Shown here: positions 16,918-24,989 of the stretch, piece by piece
How the letters are laid out: every line of letters begins with the position of its first letter
Position numbering within the stretch: position 1 is the first letter of the stretch
Assembly: GCA_900553125.1 (NCBI GenBank)
Contig: USCB01000015.1
Coordinates: 1-38,283 of the forward strand
DNA length: 38,283 nt
DNA from: an uncultured Clostridium sp.
Lineage (GTDB): Bacteria > Bacillota > Clostridia > TANB77 > CAG-508
Direction: 5' to 3'
Translations under genes and position numbers: made by a program
Notes under the pieces: generated by a model
The model's database searches: none
The model's input: only the letters and a program-made list of their open reading frames with translations
Told to the model about the DNA's origin: nothing

Positions 16918-17322
16918 TTACATTTCTTTAACAATTTTTGCCAAAGCTCCATTTATAAACTTACTCGACATATCTTCTCCATATGTTTTTGCAAGTTCTA
17001 CCACTTCGTTTATTTCAACTTTATATGGGATATTTTTGTATTTTATTTCATATATTGCAAGCTTTAATAAACTTAAATTTACTTTAGAAATTCTATCAAT
17101 TTTCCAATCTGATGTTAAAGAGCTTTTGACTATTTCATTTATTTCTTCCGCATTTTCATTTATTCCATGTATACAATCTTTTATGTATTCTATTGCATCC
17201 TTATTTTCTATGTTGTTATTTTCGATATATAAATCAATTTGCTCTTCTATATTTTCGCTTTTTTGAATTTCTAAACTATATATTAGTTTAAATGTTAATT
17301 CTCTTATTTCTGACCTTTTCAT
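16918..17322 (-). CDS. nusB: Transcription antitermination protein NusB
   Basis: NusB binds boxA RNA with NusE (S10) to protect rRNA transcription from termination. At 134 aa it has normal length, all-helical, with the opening RSEIRELTFKLIYSLE and the conserved ending IPYKVEINEVVELAKTYGEDMSSKFINGALAKI. The gene lies 13 bases after the DUF2273 gene and ahead of xseA, the order asp23-amaP-DUF2273-nusB-xseA-xseB seen in many Clostridia. Confidence 0.95.
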   Translation of the reverse strand: MKRSEIRELTFKLIYSLEIQKSENIEEQIDLYIENNNIENKDAIEYIKDCIHGINENAEEINEIVKSSLTSDWKIDRISKVNLSLLKLAIYEIKYKNIPYKVEINEVVELAKTYGEDMSSKFINGALAKIVKEM

Positions 17323-17334
17323 TTTCTACCTCTT

Positions 17335-17538
17335 TTACATTCTGTCTATAAATTGTTTTATTTTGTCTTTTACATATTGTTTATTTTGCTGAACATAATT
17401 TCCTACAAATGCTCCCATAAATATTAGTATTATTGCAACTATTAAATTATATAATTTTGTTATTAGTATTAATATTGCTATTATTATCCCAATTATTGCG
17501 CCTTTATAATTATCCCAAAATTCTTTTAAACTTCCCAT
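17335..17538 (-). CDS. DUF2273 small membrane protein
   Basis: This 67-aa protein has two predicted membrane helices (GAIIGIIIAILILITKLY and IVAIILIFMGAFVGNYV) and a basic C-terminal tail. It matches DUF2273, found beside asp23 and amaP in Firmicutes, where it may serve as a membrane partner of Asp23-type envelope stress proteins. The function is not established. Confidence 0.85.
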   Translation of the reverse strand: MGSLKEFWDNYKGAIIGIIIAILILITKLYNLIVAIILIFMGAFVGNYVQQNKQYVKDKIKQFIDRM

Positions 17539-17563
17539 AAGAAAATCCTTTCTAAGTCTTGTA

Positions 17564-18109
17564 TTAGTTTTCTATTTCATTAGATATATTTTTTATTTTT
17601 ACATTTACCTCTTTTACTTCTAGGTCTGAAGTCTTTTTGATTGCCTCTTTTATTTTATTTTGCATGTTTAATGTTATTTCTTTTATTATTACTTCTCTAC
17701 CTACAACGATATTTACATTTACGATTAGGTTGTTTAAGTTGTCTAGCTCTATATTTACTGATACGTCTTCTACTCCATTAAATCCTTTTACTACAGATGT
17801 AACTATGTTTTCTATTGTTGGCTTTGATATAAGAAGTTTTCCATTGTCGTTTTGCATTAAAACTCCTTGTTTTGCTTTATTTTCTTTATCTGATGAATCA
17901 AAGAAAATACATTTTATACTACATAATAAACATACTATTTCTACCCCTAAGACGATCTTTGATGTTGGGTCATTTGTTAATGCTATTTTTACAAAGGCTC
18001 CGACTGTGTCTATTCTAATGAAACCTGCTATCATACATATTACTAATATTGATTGTAAAAAAATTAAAACTGAAAATAGTGCTAATATTACCTTATCTAT
18101 TTTTTTCAT
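17564..18109 (-). CDS. amaP: Alkaline shock membrane anchor protein AmaP
   Basis: AmaP anchors Asp23 at the membrane in Staphylococcus. Here there are two N-terminal hydrophobic segments (residues about 6-28 and 52-66) followed by an Asp23-like alpha/beta domain (VTSVVKGFNGVEDVSVNIEL... EVNVKIKNI). An ATG 12 bases upstream (18121) touches the AAAGGA site, so I prefer the ATG at 18109 (181 aa). The gene follows asp23 and is in the same transcript. Confidence 0.85.
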   Translation of the reverse strand: MKKIDKVILALFSVLIFLQSILVICMIAGFIRIDTVGAFVKIALTNDPTSKIVLGVEIVCLLCSIKCIFFDSSDKENKAKQGVLMQNDNGKLLISKPTIENIVTSVVKGFNGVEDVSVNIELDNLNNLIVNVNIVVGREVIIKEITLNMQNKIKEAIKKTSDLEVKEVNVKIKNISNEIEN

Positions 18110-18151
18110 ATTTAATCTCATTCCTTTCGTGTGAGTTCAAGTTTGAAATTT

Positions 18152-18592
18152 TTATATTATTTCATTAGTTGAACTTTCTTCTTTTGTTTCTTCTTCTTCT
18201 TTACCTTCTTCTACTAATGTTTCTGTATTTACTCCTTGTACATGTACATTTACTTCTTCTACTTTTAGTCCTGTCATGTTTTCTACTGCTGTTTTTACTC
18301 TGTTTTGAATTTCAAATGCTACATCTGGTATTCTTGCTCCATATTCTACTATTATGTTTACATCTATTTTTGCCTTATTGTCTGATGTATCAACTTTAAT
18401 TCCTTTTGCTAGATTTTTCTTTCCTTTTAATACTTCTGTAATTCCTCCTGCAAATCCTCCAGCCATTCCAAATACTCCTGGTACTTCTGATACTGCAACT
18501 CCTGCTATTACTGCTATTACATCACTTGCTATTTTTATTCCTTCTGCTCCGTTTTCAACTTCCTCTACTTCATTTATTTTGTTTTCTTCCAT
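18152..18592 (-). CDS. Asp23/Gls24-family envelope stress protein
   Basis: This 146-aa protein shows the Asp23 family core: IKIASDVIAVIAGVAVSEVPGVFGMAG near the start and VDVNIIVEYGARIPDVAFEIQNRVKTAVENMTGLKVEEVNVHVQGV, with acidic N- and C-terminal tails. Members are abundant cytosolic proteins tied to cell-envelope stress. It heads the long minus-strand series that runs to mutS. AAGGAGG precedes the ATG at good spacing, and a promoter lies 34 bases further upstream, divergent from murC. Confidence 0.92.
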   Translation of the reverse strand: MEENKINEVEEVENGAEGIKIASDVIAVIAGVAVSEVPGVFGMAGGFAGGITEVLKGKKNLAKGIKVDTSDNKAKIDVNIIVEYGARIPDVAFEIQNRVKTAVENMTGLKVEEVNVHVQGVNTETLVEEGKEEEETKEESSTNEII

Positions 18593-18625
18593 ATTCTTTC
18601 CTCCTTAGAAATTTTTTATATATGT

Positions 18626-18654
18626 AGTATATCAATTTTTTTTATTTTTTACAA
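18626..18654 (-). promoter_or_regulatory. asp23 operon promoter
   Basis: TTGTAA (18654-18649), 17 bases, TATACT (18631-18626) on the minus strand, 34 bases from the asp23 ATG. It is divergent from the murC promoter, about 50 bases apart. Confidence 0.7.
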
Positions 18655-18703
18655 CTATTTTCTGAAAAAATGTTTTGTTTTTTATATTTTTTTCACATTT
18701 TCC

Positions 18704-18732
18704 TTGAAAAAACAATAGAATAAGTATATAAT
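18704..18732 (+). promoter_or_regulatory. murC promoter
   Basis: TTGAAA (18704-18709), 17 bases, TATAAT (18727-18732). The AGGAG site at 18754-18758 and the ATG at 18768 follow. Confidence 0.8.
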
Positions 18733-18767
18733 CGTGAATAGATTTTATTTTACAGGAGTGAGAATTT

Positions 18768-20147
18768 ATGCCTAATATTGAAAGATTAAAAAAATATAAT
18801 AAAATACATATGGTAGGTATTGGAGGAGTAAGCATGAGCGGTATTGCCGAAATCTTAATCAACTTTGGCTTTACCGTAACTGGTTCAAATAATGTTGAAT
18901 CTGAAACTACTAAAAAATTAGAAAAAGCAGGAATAAAAGTATCAATTGGACATGATAAAAAAAATATTACTGATCAAGATGTCGTTGTTTATTCTGCTGC
19001 CATCAAACAAGATAATCCAGAGCTTGTTGCAGCAAAATCTAAAAATATTCCTATAATAGAAAGAGCTGATTTTTTAGGTGAACTTACAAGATGTTATAAA
19101 GATACAATTACAATTTCTGGAACACATGGAAAAAGTACTACTACATCTATGGTTTCACTTTGTTTTTTAGAGGCTTTAAAAGACCCTAGTATTCAAGTTG
19201 GTGCCGATATTAAACAATTAGATGGAAATTATAAGGTTGGAAATAGTGAATATTTTATTATTGAGGCTTGCGAATATGTTGAGAGCTTTCTAAAATTTAG
19301 CCCCAAATCTGAAATTATTTTAAATATTGACAATGACCATTTGGATTATTTTAAAAATTTTGAGAATATCAAAAATGCTTTTATAAAATATGTAAAACTT
19401 CTTCCTGATGATGGCTTACTTGTTGTTAATGGTGATGATAAAAATGCTTTGGATTTAACTAAATATACTAATGCTACTTCTATTACATATGGTATATCAA
19501 ATAAAAATACTGATTTTTTTGCCGTGAACGTTGTTTTTGATAATAACGGTTTCCCTGAATTTGATGTTTATGCTAAAGGTGAGTTTTATGGAAGAATTAA
19601 ACTTAGTATTCCTGGTATGCATAATGTTTTGAATGCTCTTGGATGTATTGCTTTATGTGATTATTACGGTATATCTTTAGAGGCTATTCAAAAGGCTTTA
19701 CTTTCATTTACTGGTGCTGTTAGGAGGTTTGAGTTTAAGGGTTGTGTTAATGGTGCAAATATTTATGATGATTACGGTCATCACCCTACTGAAATTGTTG
19801 CTACTGCTAAGGCTTTGATGAATAAAAAGTATAATAAGTCTTGGGTGGTTTTTCAGCCTCATACTTATAGTAGAACTAAAAGTCTTTTGGATGATTTTGC
19901 TAAGGCTTTGTTGAATTTTGATAATATTATTGTTTTGGATATTTACGCAGCTCGTGAGAAGAATGTTTATGGTATTTCTTCTAAGGATTTGGTTGATAAG
20001 ATTTGTGGTCTTGGAAAGGGTGCTTTGTATATTCCTGATTTTGATGATTGTGTGGATTATTTGAGGAGTAATGTTGAGGAGAATGATATTATTATTACTC
20101 AGGGTGCTGGAACTGTTACTGAAATTGGGAGCATGCTTTTGGGGTAA
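18768..20147 (+). CDS. murC: UDP-N-acetylmuramate-L-alanine ligase
   Basis: MurC adds L-alanine to UDP-MurNAc in the cytosolic branch of peptidoglycan synthesis. At 459 aa it has full length. It shows the N-terminal UDP-binding GIGGVSMSGIAEI, the ATP-binding GTHGKSTTTSM near residue 120, the central domain (NIDNDHLDYF) and the C-terminal FDDYGHHPTE-type segment (IYDDYGHHPTEI). This is the only clear plus-strand protein gene. It has its own consensus-like promoter and terminator and converges on the end of the V-ATPase operon. No CGG codon is present; all glycine-preceding C bases fall across codon borders. Confidence 0.97.
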   Translation: MPNIERLKKYNKIHMVGIGGVSMSGIAEILINFGFTVTGSNNVESETTKKLEKAGIKVSIGHDKKNITDQDVVVYSAAIKQDNPELVAAKSKNIPIIERADFLGELTRCYKDTITISGTHGKSTTTSMVSLCFLEALKDPSIQVGADIKQLDGNYKVGNSEYFIIEACEYVESFLKFSPKSEIILNIDNDHLDYFKNFENIKNAFIKYVKLLPDDGLLVVNGDDKNALDLTKYTNATSITYGISNKNTDFFAVNVVFDNNGFPEFDVYAKGEFYGRIKLSIPGMHNVLNALGCIALCDYYGISLEAIQKALLSFTGAVRRFEFKGCVNGANIYDDYGHHPTEIVATAKALMNKKYNKSWVVFQPHTYSRTKSLLDDFAKALLNFDNIIVLDIYAAREKNVYGISSKDLVDKICGLGKGALYIPDFDDCVDYLRSNVEENDIIITQGAGTVTEIGSMLLG

Positions 20148-20149
20148 GA

Positions 20150-20189
20150 AAATAACAGAGGGATTACATAAAATCCTCTGTTATTTTTT
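20150..20189. terminator. Convergent terminator between murC and ntpD
   Basis: AATAACAGAGG(G)ATT at 20151-20165 pairs with AATCCTCTGTTATT at 20172-20185, with one bulged G, followed by TTTT. It lies just after the murC stop and 18 bases from the ntpD stop, so it can serve both; the plus-strand T-run is stronger. Confidence 0.85.
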
Positions 20190-20206
20190 CTATATATAAT
20201 TAAATT

Positions 20207-20818
20207 TTATTGTTTTTGTTTTACAACCTTAAGCCTCACAAACTCATCTCTCTCTTCTTCTTCCAGAGCTAAACTAATAGACTTCGCCAATTTCTCATCT
20301 CTAGGAATAATAACCTCTTTAAGAGCATTAGACCTTCTTCCTAATTTTTCGATAGCATTTTGAAGTCGAACCATAGTATTATTAATCTCTGCTAACTTAA
20401 TTATCATTTTTTTTACTTCAATAAATTTTATAATGCTTTCATCAACATTAGAAGTTGTGTTATAAAATCCATAATTAGGTACTATTTCCAAATTATTTGA
20501 AACCACAGATGGTATTTCCACACCCATTAAAGTTATATTTTTTATATTAATTGTATCATCATCTTTTATAGCATTTGAAATATCAATCAATTCATCAAAT
20601 CCCACATCCACAATTGCTTTTTTTAATGTATCTTCTGCATCTTTTAAAATTTTATCTAATTTATTTTGTGTATTTTTTGCCTCATCTTTGTAATTTTCTA
20701 GTTTATTTTTTAATATTAGCTCTTTTTCTTCGATAAGCATTTGACCATTTTTGTATTCCTTTATTGAATTTTGTAATTTTAGTAAATTGTTTTTGGTTGA
20801 TAAATATATTTTTCCCAT
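20207..20818 (-). CDS. ntpD: V-type ATPase subunit D (central shaft)
   Basis: Subunit D forms the coiled-coil rotor shaft inside the A3B3 ring. At 203 aa it has the usual length: long N- and C-terminal helices, the N-terminal NNLLKLQNSIKEYKNGQMLIEEK and the C-terminal AIEKLGRRSNALKEVIIPRDEK. A GGAGAG site lies before the ATG. It is the last gene of the V-ATPase operon, separated from ntpB by a large GGGAC repeat. Confidence 0.95.
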   Translation of the reverse strand: MGKIYLSTKNNLLKLQNSIKEYKNGQMLIEEKELILKNKLENYKDEAKNTQNKLDKILKDAEDTLKKAIVDVGFDELIDISNAIKDDDTINIKNITLMGVEIPSVVSNNLEIVPNYGFYNTTSNVDESIIKFIEVKKMIIKLAEINNTMVRLQNAIEKLGRRSNALKEVIIPRDEKLAKSISLALEEEERDEFVRLKVVKQKQ

Positions 20819-20838
20819 TGTTCACTCTCCATTTTTTC

Positions 20839-20928
20839 TGATTGGGGACGGTTCCTTTTGCAAAATGTTCTAAAAAGAACCGGTCCCAAAAGAACATTTT
20901 TTGCAAAAAGAACCGTCCCCAATACGAA
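20839..20928. repeat. GGGAC palindromic repeat, copy 4 (large cruciform)
   Basis: An outer inverted repeat (about 20841-20871 against 20891-20923; ATTGGGGACGGTTC at one end and GAACCGTCCCCAAT at the other) encloses a further AAGAACCGGTCCC. The element lies immediately after the ntpB stop (20930) and before ntpD. It is the largest copy in the window. Confidence 0.85.
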
Positions 20929-20929
20929 A

Positions 20930-22240
20930 TCACAATATTCTCAACAGTTCTTCCATCAAATTCAAAGTATCATCCATAGAACGATTTTCGCTGCTATCCT
21001 GATTAATAAACCTATCCTCAAATTCATTTCCAAACTTCAAATACTTCTTATCTTCTTCTGTCAAATCAGACTCTCCAAGAACAGTTGCCAAAGCTCTTAC
21101 ATCTTGAACTTTTGAGTAAGTCGCGAAAATTTTATCTGCAATTTTAGAATGATCCTCTCTTGTATATCCTTTTCCTATTCCATCCTTCATAAGCCTTGAC
21201 AGTGATTGTAAAATATCAATTGGCGGGTTTATTCCCTTTTGATACAAATCTCTTCCCAAAACAATTTGCCCTTCTGTAATATATCCTGTTAAATCAGGTA
21301 TTGGATGTGATATGTCATCATTCGGCATTGTGAGTATTGGAATTTGAGTTATTGAACCTTCTCTTCCTTCTATCATTCCTGCTCTTTCATAAATTGATGC
21401 TAAATCACTATATAAATATCCTGGATATCCTTTTCTGCTTGGAATCTCACCTTTTAGAGTTGATACTTCTCTCAAAGCCTCTGCATATGAGGTCATATCT
21501 GTTAATACAACTAATACTTGATATCCTAAATCAAATGCTAAATATTCAGCACATGTAAGTGCAACTTTAGGTGTAAGTATTCTTTCTACAGATGCATCAT
21601 TAGATAAATTTTGAAACATTACAACTTTTGAAAGTACTCCATTTTCCTCAAAACTTTTTCTAAAAAATTCAGCTGTTTCAAACTCTGCTCCCATAAGTCC
21701 AAATACTATTGCAAATTTTCCCCCATCTGTTATATTTGATTGTCTTATTATTCTTTCAGCAAGCTCATTATGGTTCAAACCACTTCCAGAGAAAATTGGT
21801 ATTTTTTGTCCTCTTATTAATGTAATTAGTCCATCTATTGTTGATATTCCGGTATGTATATAATTACGAGGATATTTTCTTGCAATTGGATTTATTGGAT
21901 TTGAATTTATATCTCTTGATATATTTGTTTCAATATCTCCCAATCCATCTATTGGTTTTCCTGCACCATCAAATATTCTTCCTAACATTAATGGTGATAA
22001 TTTTATTTTTAATGGCTCTCCCATAAATTCGGTTTGTACGTCTTTTATATTAATTTCATTTGTTCCTTTATATACTTGTATTGTTGTTATATCATCATCT
22101 AAGCGTAAAACATTTCCTATTCTTTTTTCACCATTTTTTAGTGTTATTTCAACCTGCTCTTCAAATGATACGTCTTTTGGCGTTTTTATAAATACAAGCG
22201 GTCCATTTATTTCTTCTAGACCTAAATATTTTATTTTCAA
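20930..22240 (-). CDS. ntpB: V-type ATPase subunit B (non-catalytic)
   Basis: Subunit B alternates with A in the hexameric head. At 436 aa it is slightly shorter than the typical 460. It shows the beta-barrel N-terminus (KIKYLGLEEINGPLVF), the degenerate P-loop segment IFSGSGLNHNELAERI in place of a true Walker A, and the conserved VVLTDMTSYAEALREVS and RKGYPGYLYSDLASIYERAG regions. It follows ntpA, with a GGGAC repeat between them, and precedes ntpD. Confidence 0.96.
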   Translation of the reverse strand: MKIKYLGLEEINGPLVFIKTPKDVSFEEQVEITLKNGEKRIGNVLRLDDDITTIQVYKGTNEINIKDVQTEFMGEPLKIKLSPLMLGRIFDGAGKPIDGLGDIETNISRDINSNPINPIARKYPRNYIHTGISTIDGLITLIRGQKIPIFSGSGLNHNELAERIIRQSNITDGGKFAIVFGLMGAEFETAEFFRKSFEENGVLSKVVMFQNLSNDASVERILTPKVALTCAEYLAFDLGYQVLVVLTDMTSYAEALREVSTLKGEIPSRKGYPGYLYSDLASIYERAGMIEGREGSITQIPILTMPNDDISHPIPDLTGYITEGQIVLGRDLYQKGINPPIDILQSLSRLMKDGIGKGYTREDHSKIADKIFATYSKVQDVRALATVLGESDLTEEDKKYLKFGNEFEDRFINQDSSENRSMDDTLNLMEELLRIL

Positions 22241-22266
22241 GTTTTTTCACCTCTTTCGCAACTAGC

Positions 22267-22305
22267 GGGACCATTGGGGTCGGTTCTTTTTGGTCCCATC
22301 TCGCC
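22267..22305. repeat. GGGAC palindromic repeat, copy 5
   Basis: GGGACCA (22267-22273) pairs with TGGTCCC (22291-22297) around GGGGTCGGTTCTTTT. It sits between the ntpA stop (22310) and the ntpB start. Confidence 0.75.
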
Positions 22306-22309
22306 AGAA

Positions 22310-24088
22310 TTAAATATGTTCCTTATATTCGTCTTCCAACTTTTTCAATCTATTTTTAATCCTAACATCAAACTCGTCAATCTTTTCAATTTCATCGTTT
22401 CTAACATTATACTTAAGTTCATTATATTCCTCAAAAAGCCCTGTTTTCTTAATCTCAGAAATTGGTATTCCTTTATTGATAAGTTTTAAAGCTCTATCAT
22501 AAATCAAAATGATAGTTTCCATCATTTTAAATTGTTTCTCTATAGGTACAGAAGTATCAATATCATTAAAAGAATTTTGTTGTAAAAATCCAATTCTTAT
22601 GCTACTTGCAACTTCTAATAAAAGCTTTTTATCATCAGACAAAACATCTTGACCTACAACTCTTGCTATTTCAAGGAGTTCATTTTCTTTTTCTAATATT
22701 TTAACAATTTTTGTCCTATATTCTAAAAATTCGCTATCAACATTATCATCATACCAATCTGATAAGTTATCTACATATTCACTATAACTTATATTCCAAT
22801 CTATCGCTGGATAATGTCTTGAATATGCAAGCGTTCTATTTAAGCCCCAAAATACATGAACAAATCTTTTTGTATTTTGCGTGACTGGCTCTGAAAAGTC
22901 TGAACCTTGTGGCGATACTGCTCCTATAATTGTTACTGAACCTGTATTTTCATTTAAAGTTTCAACCATTCCTGCTCTTCCATAAAATTCCGATAATCTT
23001 GATGGCAAATATGATGGAAATCCTTCTTCTGCTGGCATTTCTTCTAGTCTTCCAGATATTTCGCGAAGTGCCTCTGCCCATCTTGATGTTGAGTCTGCCA
23101 TTATTGCTACATCATAGCCCATATCTCTATAATATTCTGCTATCGTTATTCCTGTATAAATTGATGTTTCTCTTGCTGCCACTGGCATATTTGATGTATT
23201 TGCAATTAAAACTGTTCTATCCATTAATGGTCTGCCTGATTTTGGGTCTTTTAAGTTTGGAAAATCTTCCAAAACCTCTGTCATTTCATTTCCACGTTCT
23301 CCACATCCTATATAAACAATTATATCTGCATCTGACCATTTGGCTAATTGGTGTTGAGTTACTGTTTTTCCTGTTCCAAATCCACCAGGTATCATTGCTG
23401 TTCCACCTTTTGCTATTGGGAATAATGTATCTATTACTCTTTGTCCTGTAATTAATGGGGTAGATATTGTGAGTCTATTTTTATATGGTCTTGGCTTTCT
23501 TACTGGCCATTTTTGAACCATGTTAAGTTCTAAAATTTGACTTTCTTCTTCCAAAGTTTCAATTTTTGCGATAGTTTCGAGTACTGTGTAATCTCCTTCT
23601 TCAGCTATTTCTATAATTTTTGCTTTACAATCAAATTTGTTCATTATTTTATTTGTAATAAGTTCTGTTTCTTTTACTTCACCTATTATAGAATTAAGAG
23701 TTACCTCACTACCAACTTGAACTTTTGGAACAAAATGCCATTTTCTTTCTGTATCAACACCAATATTTGCTACACCTCTTTTTATAAAATCACCACATTC
23801 AGCTTGCAAAGATTTTAGTGGTCTTTCTATTCCATCAAATATATTACTTATTATTCCTGGAGCTAAAATTAAGGTTAGTGGTTCTTCTGCTCCTATTACA
23901 TCTTGACCAATCTTTAATCCTGTTGTTCCTTCATATACCTGAATTGTAGCAATATCACCTGTAAGTTTTATAACTTCACCTAATATTTTTTCATCTGATA
24001 TATAAACAATATCATGCATAGCAAAATCGCCATCACCTTTGGCTTTTATAACTGGCCCATTAATTGAAATTATATACTTTTTTTGCAT
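22310..24088 (-). CDS. ntpA: V-type ATPase subunit A (catalytic)
   Basis: Subunit A hydrolyses or makes ATP. At 592 aa it is full length, with the N-terminal barrel (GPVIKAKGDGDFAMHDIVYI), the extended non-homologous region near 110-200, the Walker A segment GGFGTGKTVTQHQLAKW near residue 235, GERGNEMTEVLEDFP, and the Walker B/MADSTSRWAEALREISGRLEEMPAEEGFPSYL region given here only by its key parts. AAAGGA precedes the ATG, which lies only 5 bases after the ntpE stop. Direction of ion flow cannot be told from this subunit. Confidence 0.97.
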   Translation of the reverse strand: MQKKYIISINGPVIKAKGDGDFAMHDIVYISDEKILGEVIKLTGDIATIQVYEGTTGLKIGQDVIGAEEPLTLILAPGIISNIFDGIERPLKSLQAECGDFIKRGVANIGVDTERKWHFVPKVQVGSEVTLNSIIGEVKETELITNKIMNKFDCKAKIIEIAEEGDYTVLETIAKIETLEEESQILELNMVQKWPVRKPRPYKNRLTISTPLITGQRVIDTLFPIAKGGTAMIPGGFGTGKTVTQHQLAKWSDADIIVYIGCGERGNEMTEVLEDFPNLKDPKSGRPLMDRTVLIANTSNMPVAARETSIYTGITIAEYYRDMGYDVAIMADSTSRWAEALREISGRLEEMPAEEGFPSYLPSRLSEFYGRAGMVETLNENTGSVTIIGAVSPQGSDFSEPVTQNTKRFVHVFWGLNRTLAYSRHYPAIDWNISYSEYVDNLSDWYDDNVDSEFLEYRTKIVKILEKENELLEIARVVGQDVLSDDKKLLLEVASSIRIGFLQQNSFNDIDTSVPIEKQFKMMETIILIYDRALKLINKGIPISEIKKTGLFEEYNELKYNVRNDEIEKIDEFDVRIKNRLKKLEDEYKEHI

Positions 24089-24093
24089 TTGTT

Positions 24094-24658
24094 TTATCCT
24101 TTCAATTTTTCATCAATTTTATTTAATAATGTATTATCTATAACAATTCCTTCATTACTGTTTTCCAAAATACATCCACCAATAAATTTGGAATTAATCT
24201 CTTTTATGTCTGTTTTATAAATTTGAGAAATAATTTGTTTATATCTTTCAATATCCTCTTTTACAATACCAATACGTGTTCCTTCATTATTTCCAATTAC
24301 TTCTAAGCCGTTCCTTAATAGAATTTAATAAAAACTCTTGATACTGCTCAGATTTAGTAAATTCTCTTAAGCTATTAGACGCCTCTAATTTTATCTTTTC
24401 TTTCATTTTTCTTTCTTCGTCAATTATTTGTTTCTTGCAATTAATCTCATAATTAAACACTTTTTTATTATAATCTTTTTCAATTCTCTGAACATTTTTC
24501 TCATAATTGACCTGCTTTTTTTCTTCATATTCTTTTATTTCTTGTTCTATACTTAATTTTATTTCTTCATCAACCTTTTTTTGAATTTGCCTATACTCTT
24601 TATATGATGCATCTTCCAAGCTTTGTCCAAAACGTTGCAATTTCTGATTTATATCCAT
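24094..24658 (-). CDS. ntpE: V-type ATPase subunit E (stalk), +1 frameshift at CGG codon 117
   Basis: Subunit E forms the peripheral stalk with the G/H-like subunit. The first 116 codons read as an E-type charged helix (IEQEIKEYEEKKQ... NSIKE). Codon 117 is CGG at 24310-24308; the zero frame then runs RLRSNWK to a stop at 24289-24287. Skipping the C at 24310 gives SIKE-GLEVIGNNEG and the whole C-terminal domain, including GGCILENSNEGIVIDNTLLNKID, the conserved ending of E subunits. With the skip the protein is 187 aa, the normal size. Without it the domain that contacts the A/B head is lost. All neighbours in the operon look intact, so a working E subunit is expected. AGGAGG lies before the ATG. 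Confidence 0.9.
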
Positions 24659-24674
24659 TGCTTTTCCTCCATTG

Positions 24675-24908
24675 TTATATAATTGTTATAAGTGGCAATT
24701 TTTTGTTTACTCTTATTTCATCTACCTTTTCCCTAGCTTGATTATAAATATTTTTGCTTATAACAAGTATACCAATCTCTTTATTTTTTACCACTTCATC
24801 TATTTTTTCTTCAATGTTATCTTCTTCTTGTAATGTTATTCCATCACATCCGGCAAGTTTTAACCCCACTTCTAAGTCATTATTTTCTGTTATGCAATAT
24901 ATTTTCAT
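24675..24908 (-). CDS. ntpG: V-type ATPase subunit F (rotor), short
   Basis: Subunit F binds the D shaft (NtpG in Enterococcus hirae). I start at the ATG at 24908 (77 aa), preceded by AGGAG at good spacing; an upstream in-frame ATG at 24956 lies inside a GGGAC repeat and would add sixteen repeat-encoded residues. The N-terminal fold is typical (MKIYCITENNDLEVGLKLAG) and so is IGILVISKNIYNQ. The protein ends LPLITII, about 20-25 residues before usual family ends, so the C-terminal helix that contacts subunit D appears to be missing. No CGG or frame break is near the stop. Confidence 0.85.
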   Translation of the reverse strand: MKIYCITENNDLEVGLKLAGCDGITLQEEDNIEEKIDEVVKNKEIGILVISKNIYNQAREKVDEIRVNKKLPLITII

Positions 24909-24924
24909 CGAAAAACTCCTTTTA

Positions 24925-24986
24925 TGTTCGTTTGGGACCGGTTCTTTTGCGAACATGTTCGTTTGGGACCGGTTCTTTTAAGTACA
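24925..24986. repeat. GGGAC repeat, copy 6: tandem pair of 31-bp units
   Basis: Units at 24925-24955 and 24956-24986 share TGTTCGTTTGGGACCGG and differ mostly at the last few bases. The arrangement is the same as at 15598-15659, more than 9 kb away, which argues for copying of the element as a pair. It lies right after the ntpK stop (24990). Confidence 0.85.
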
Positions 24987-24989
24987 AAA

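Noticed and set aside
24908..24956. Upstream start of the V-ATPase F subunit at 24956
   Set aside because: The added residues are encoded by the GGGAC repeat, and a good ribosome binding site precedes the ATG at 24908.
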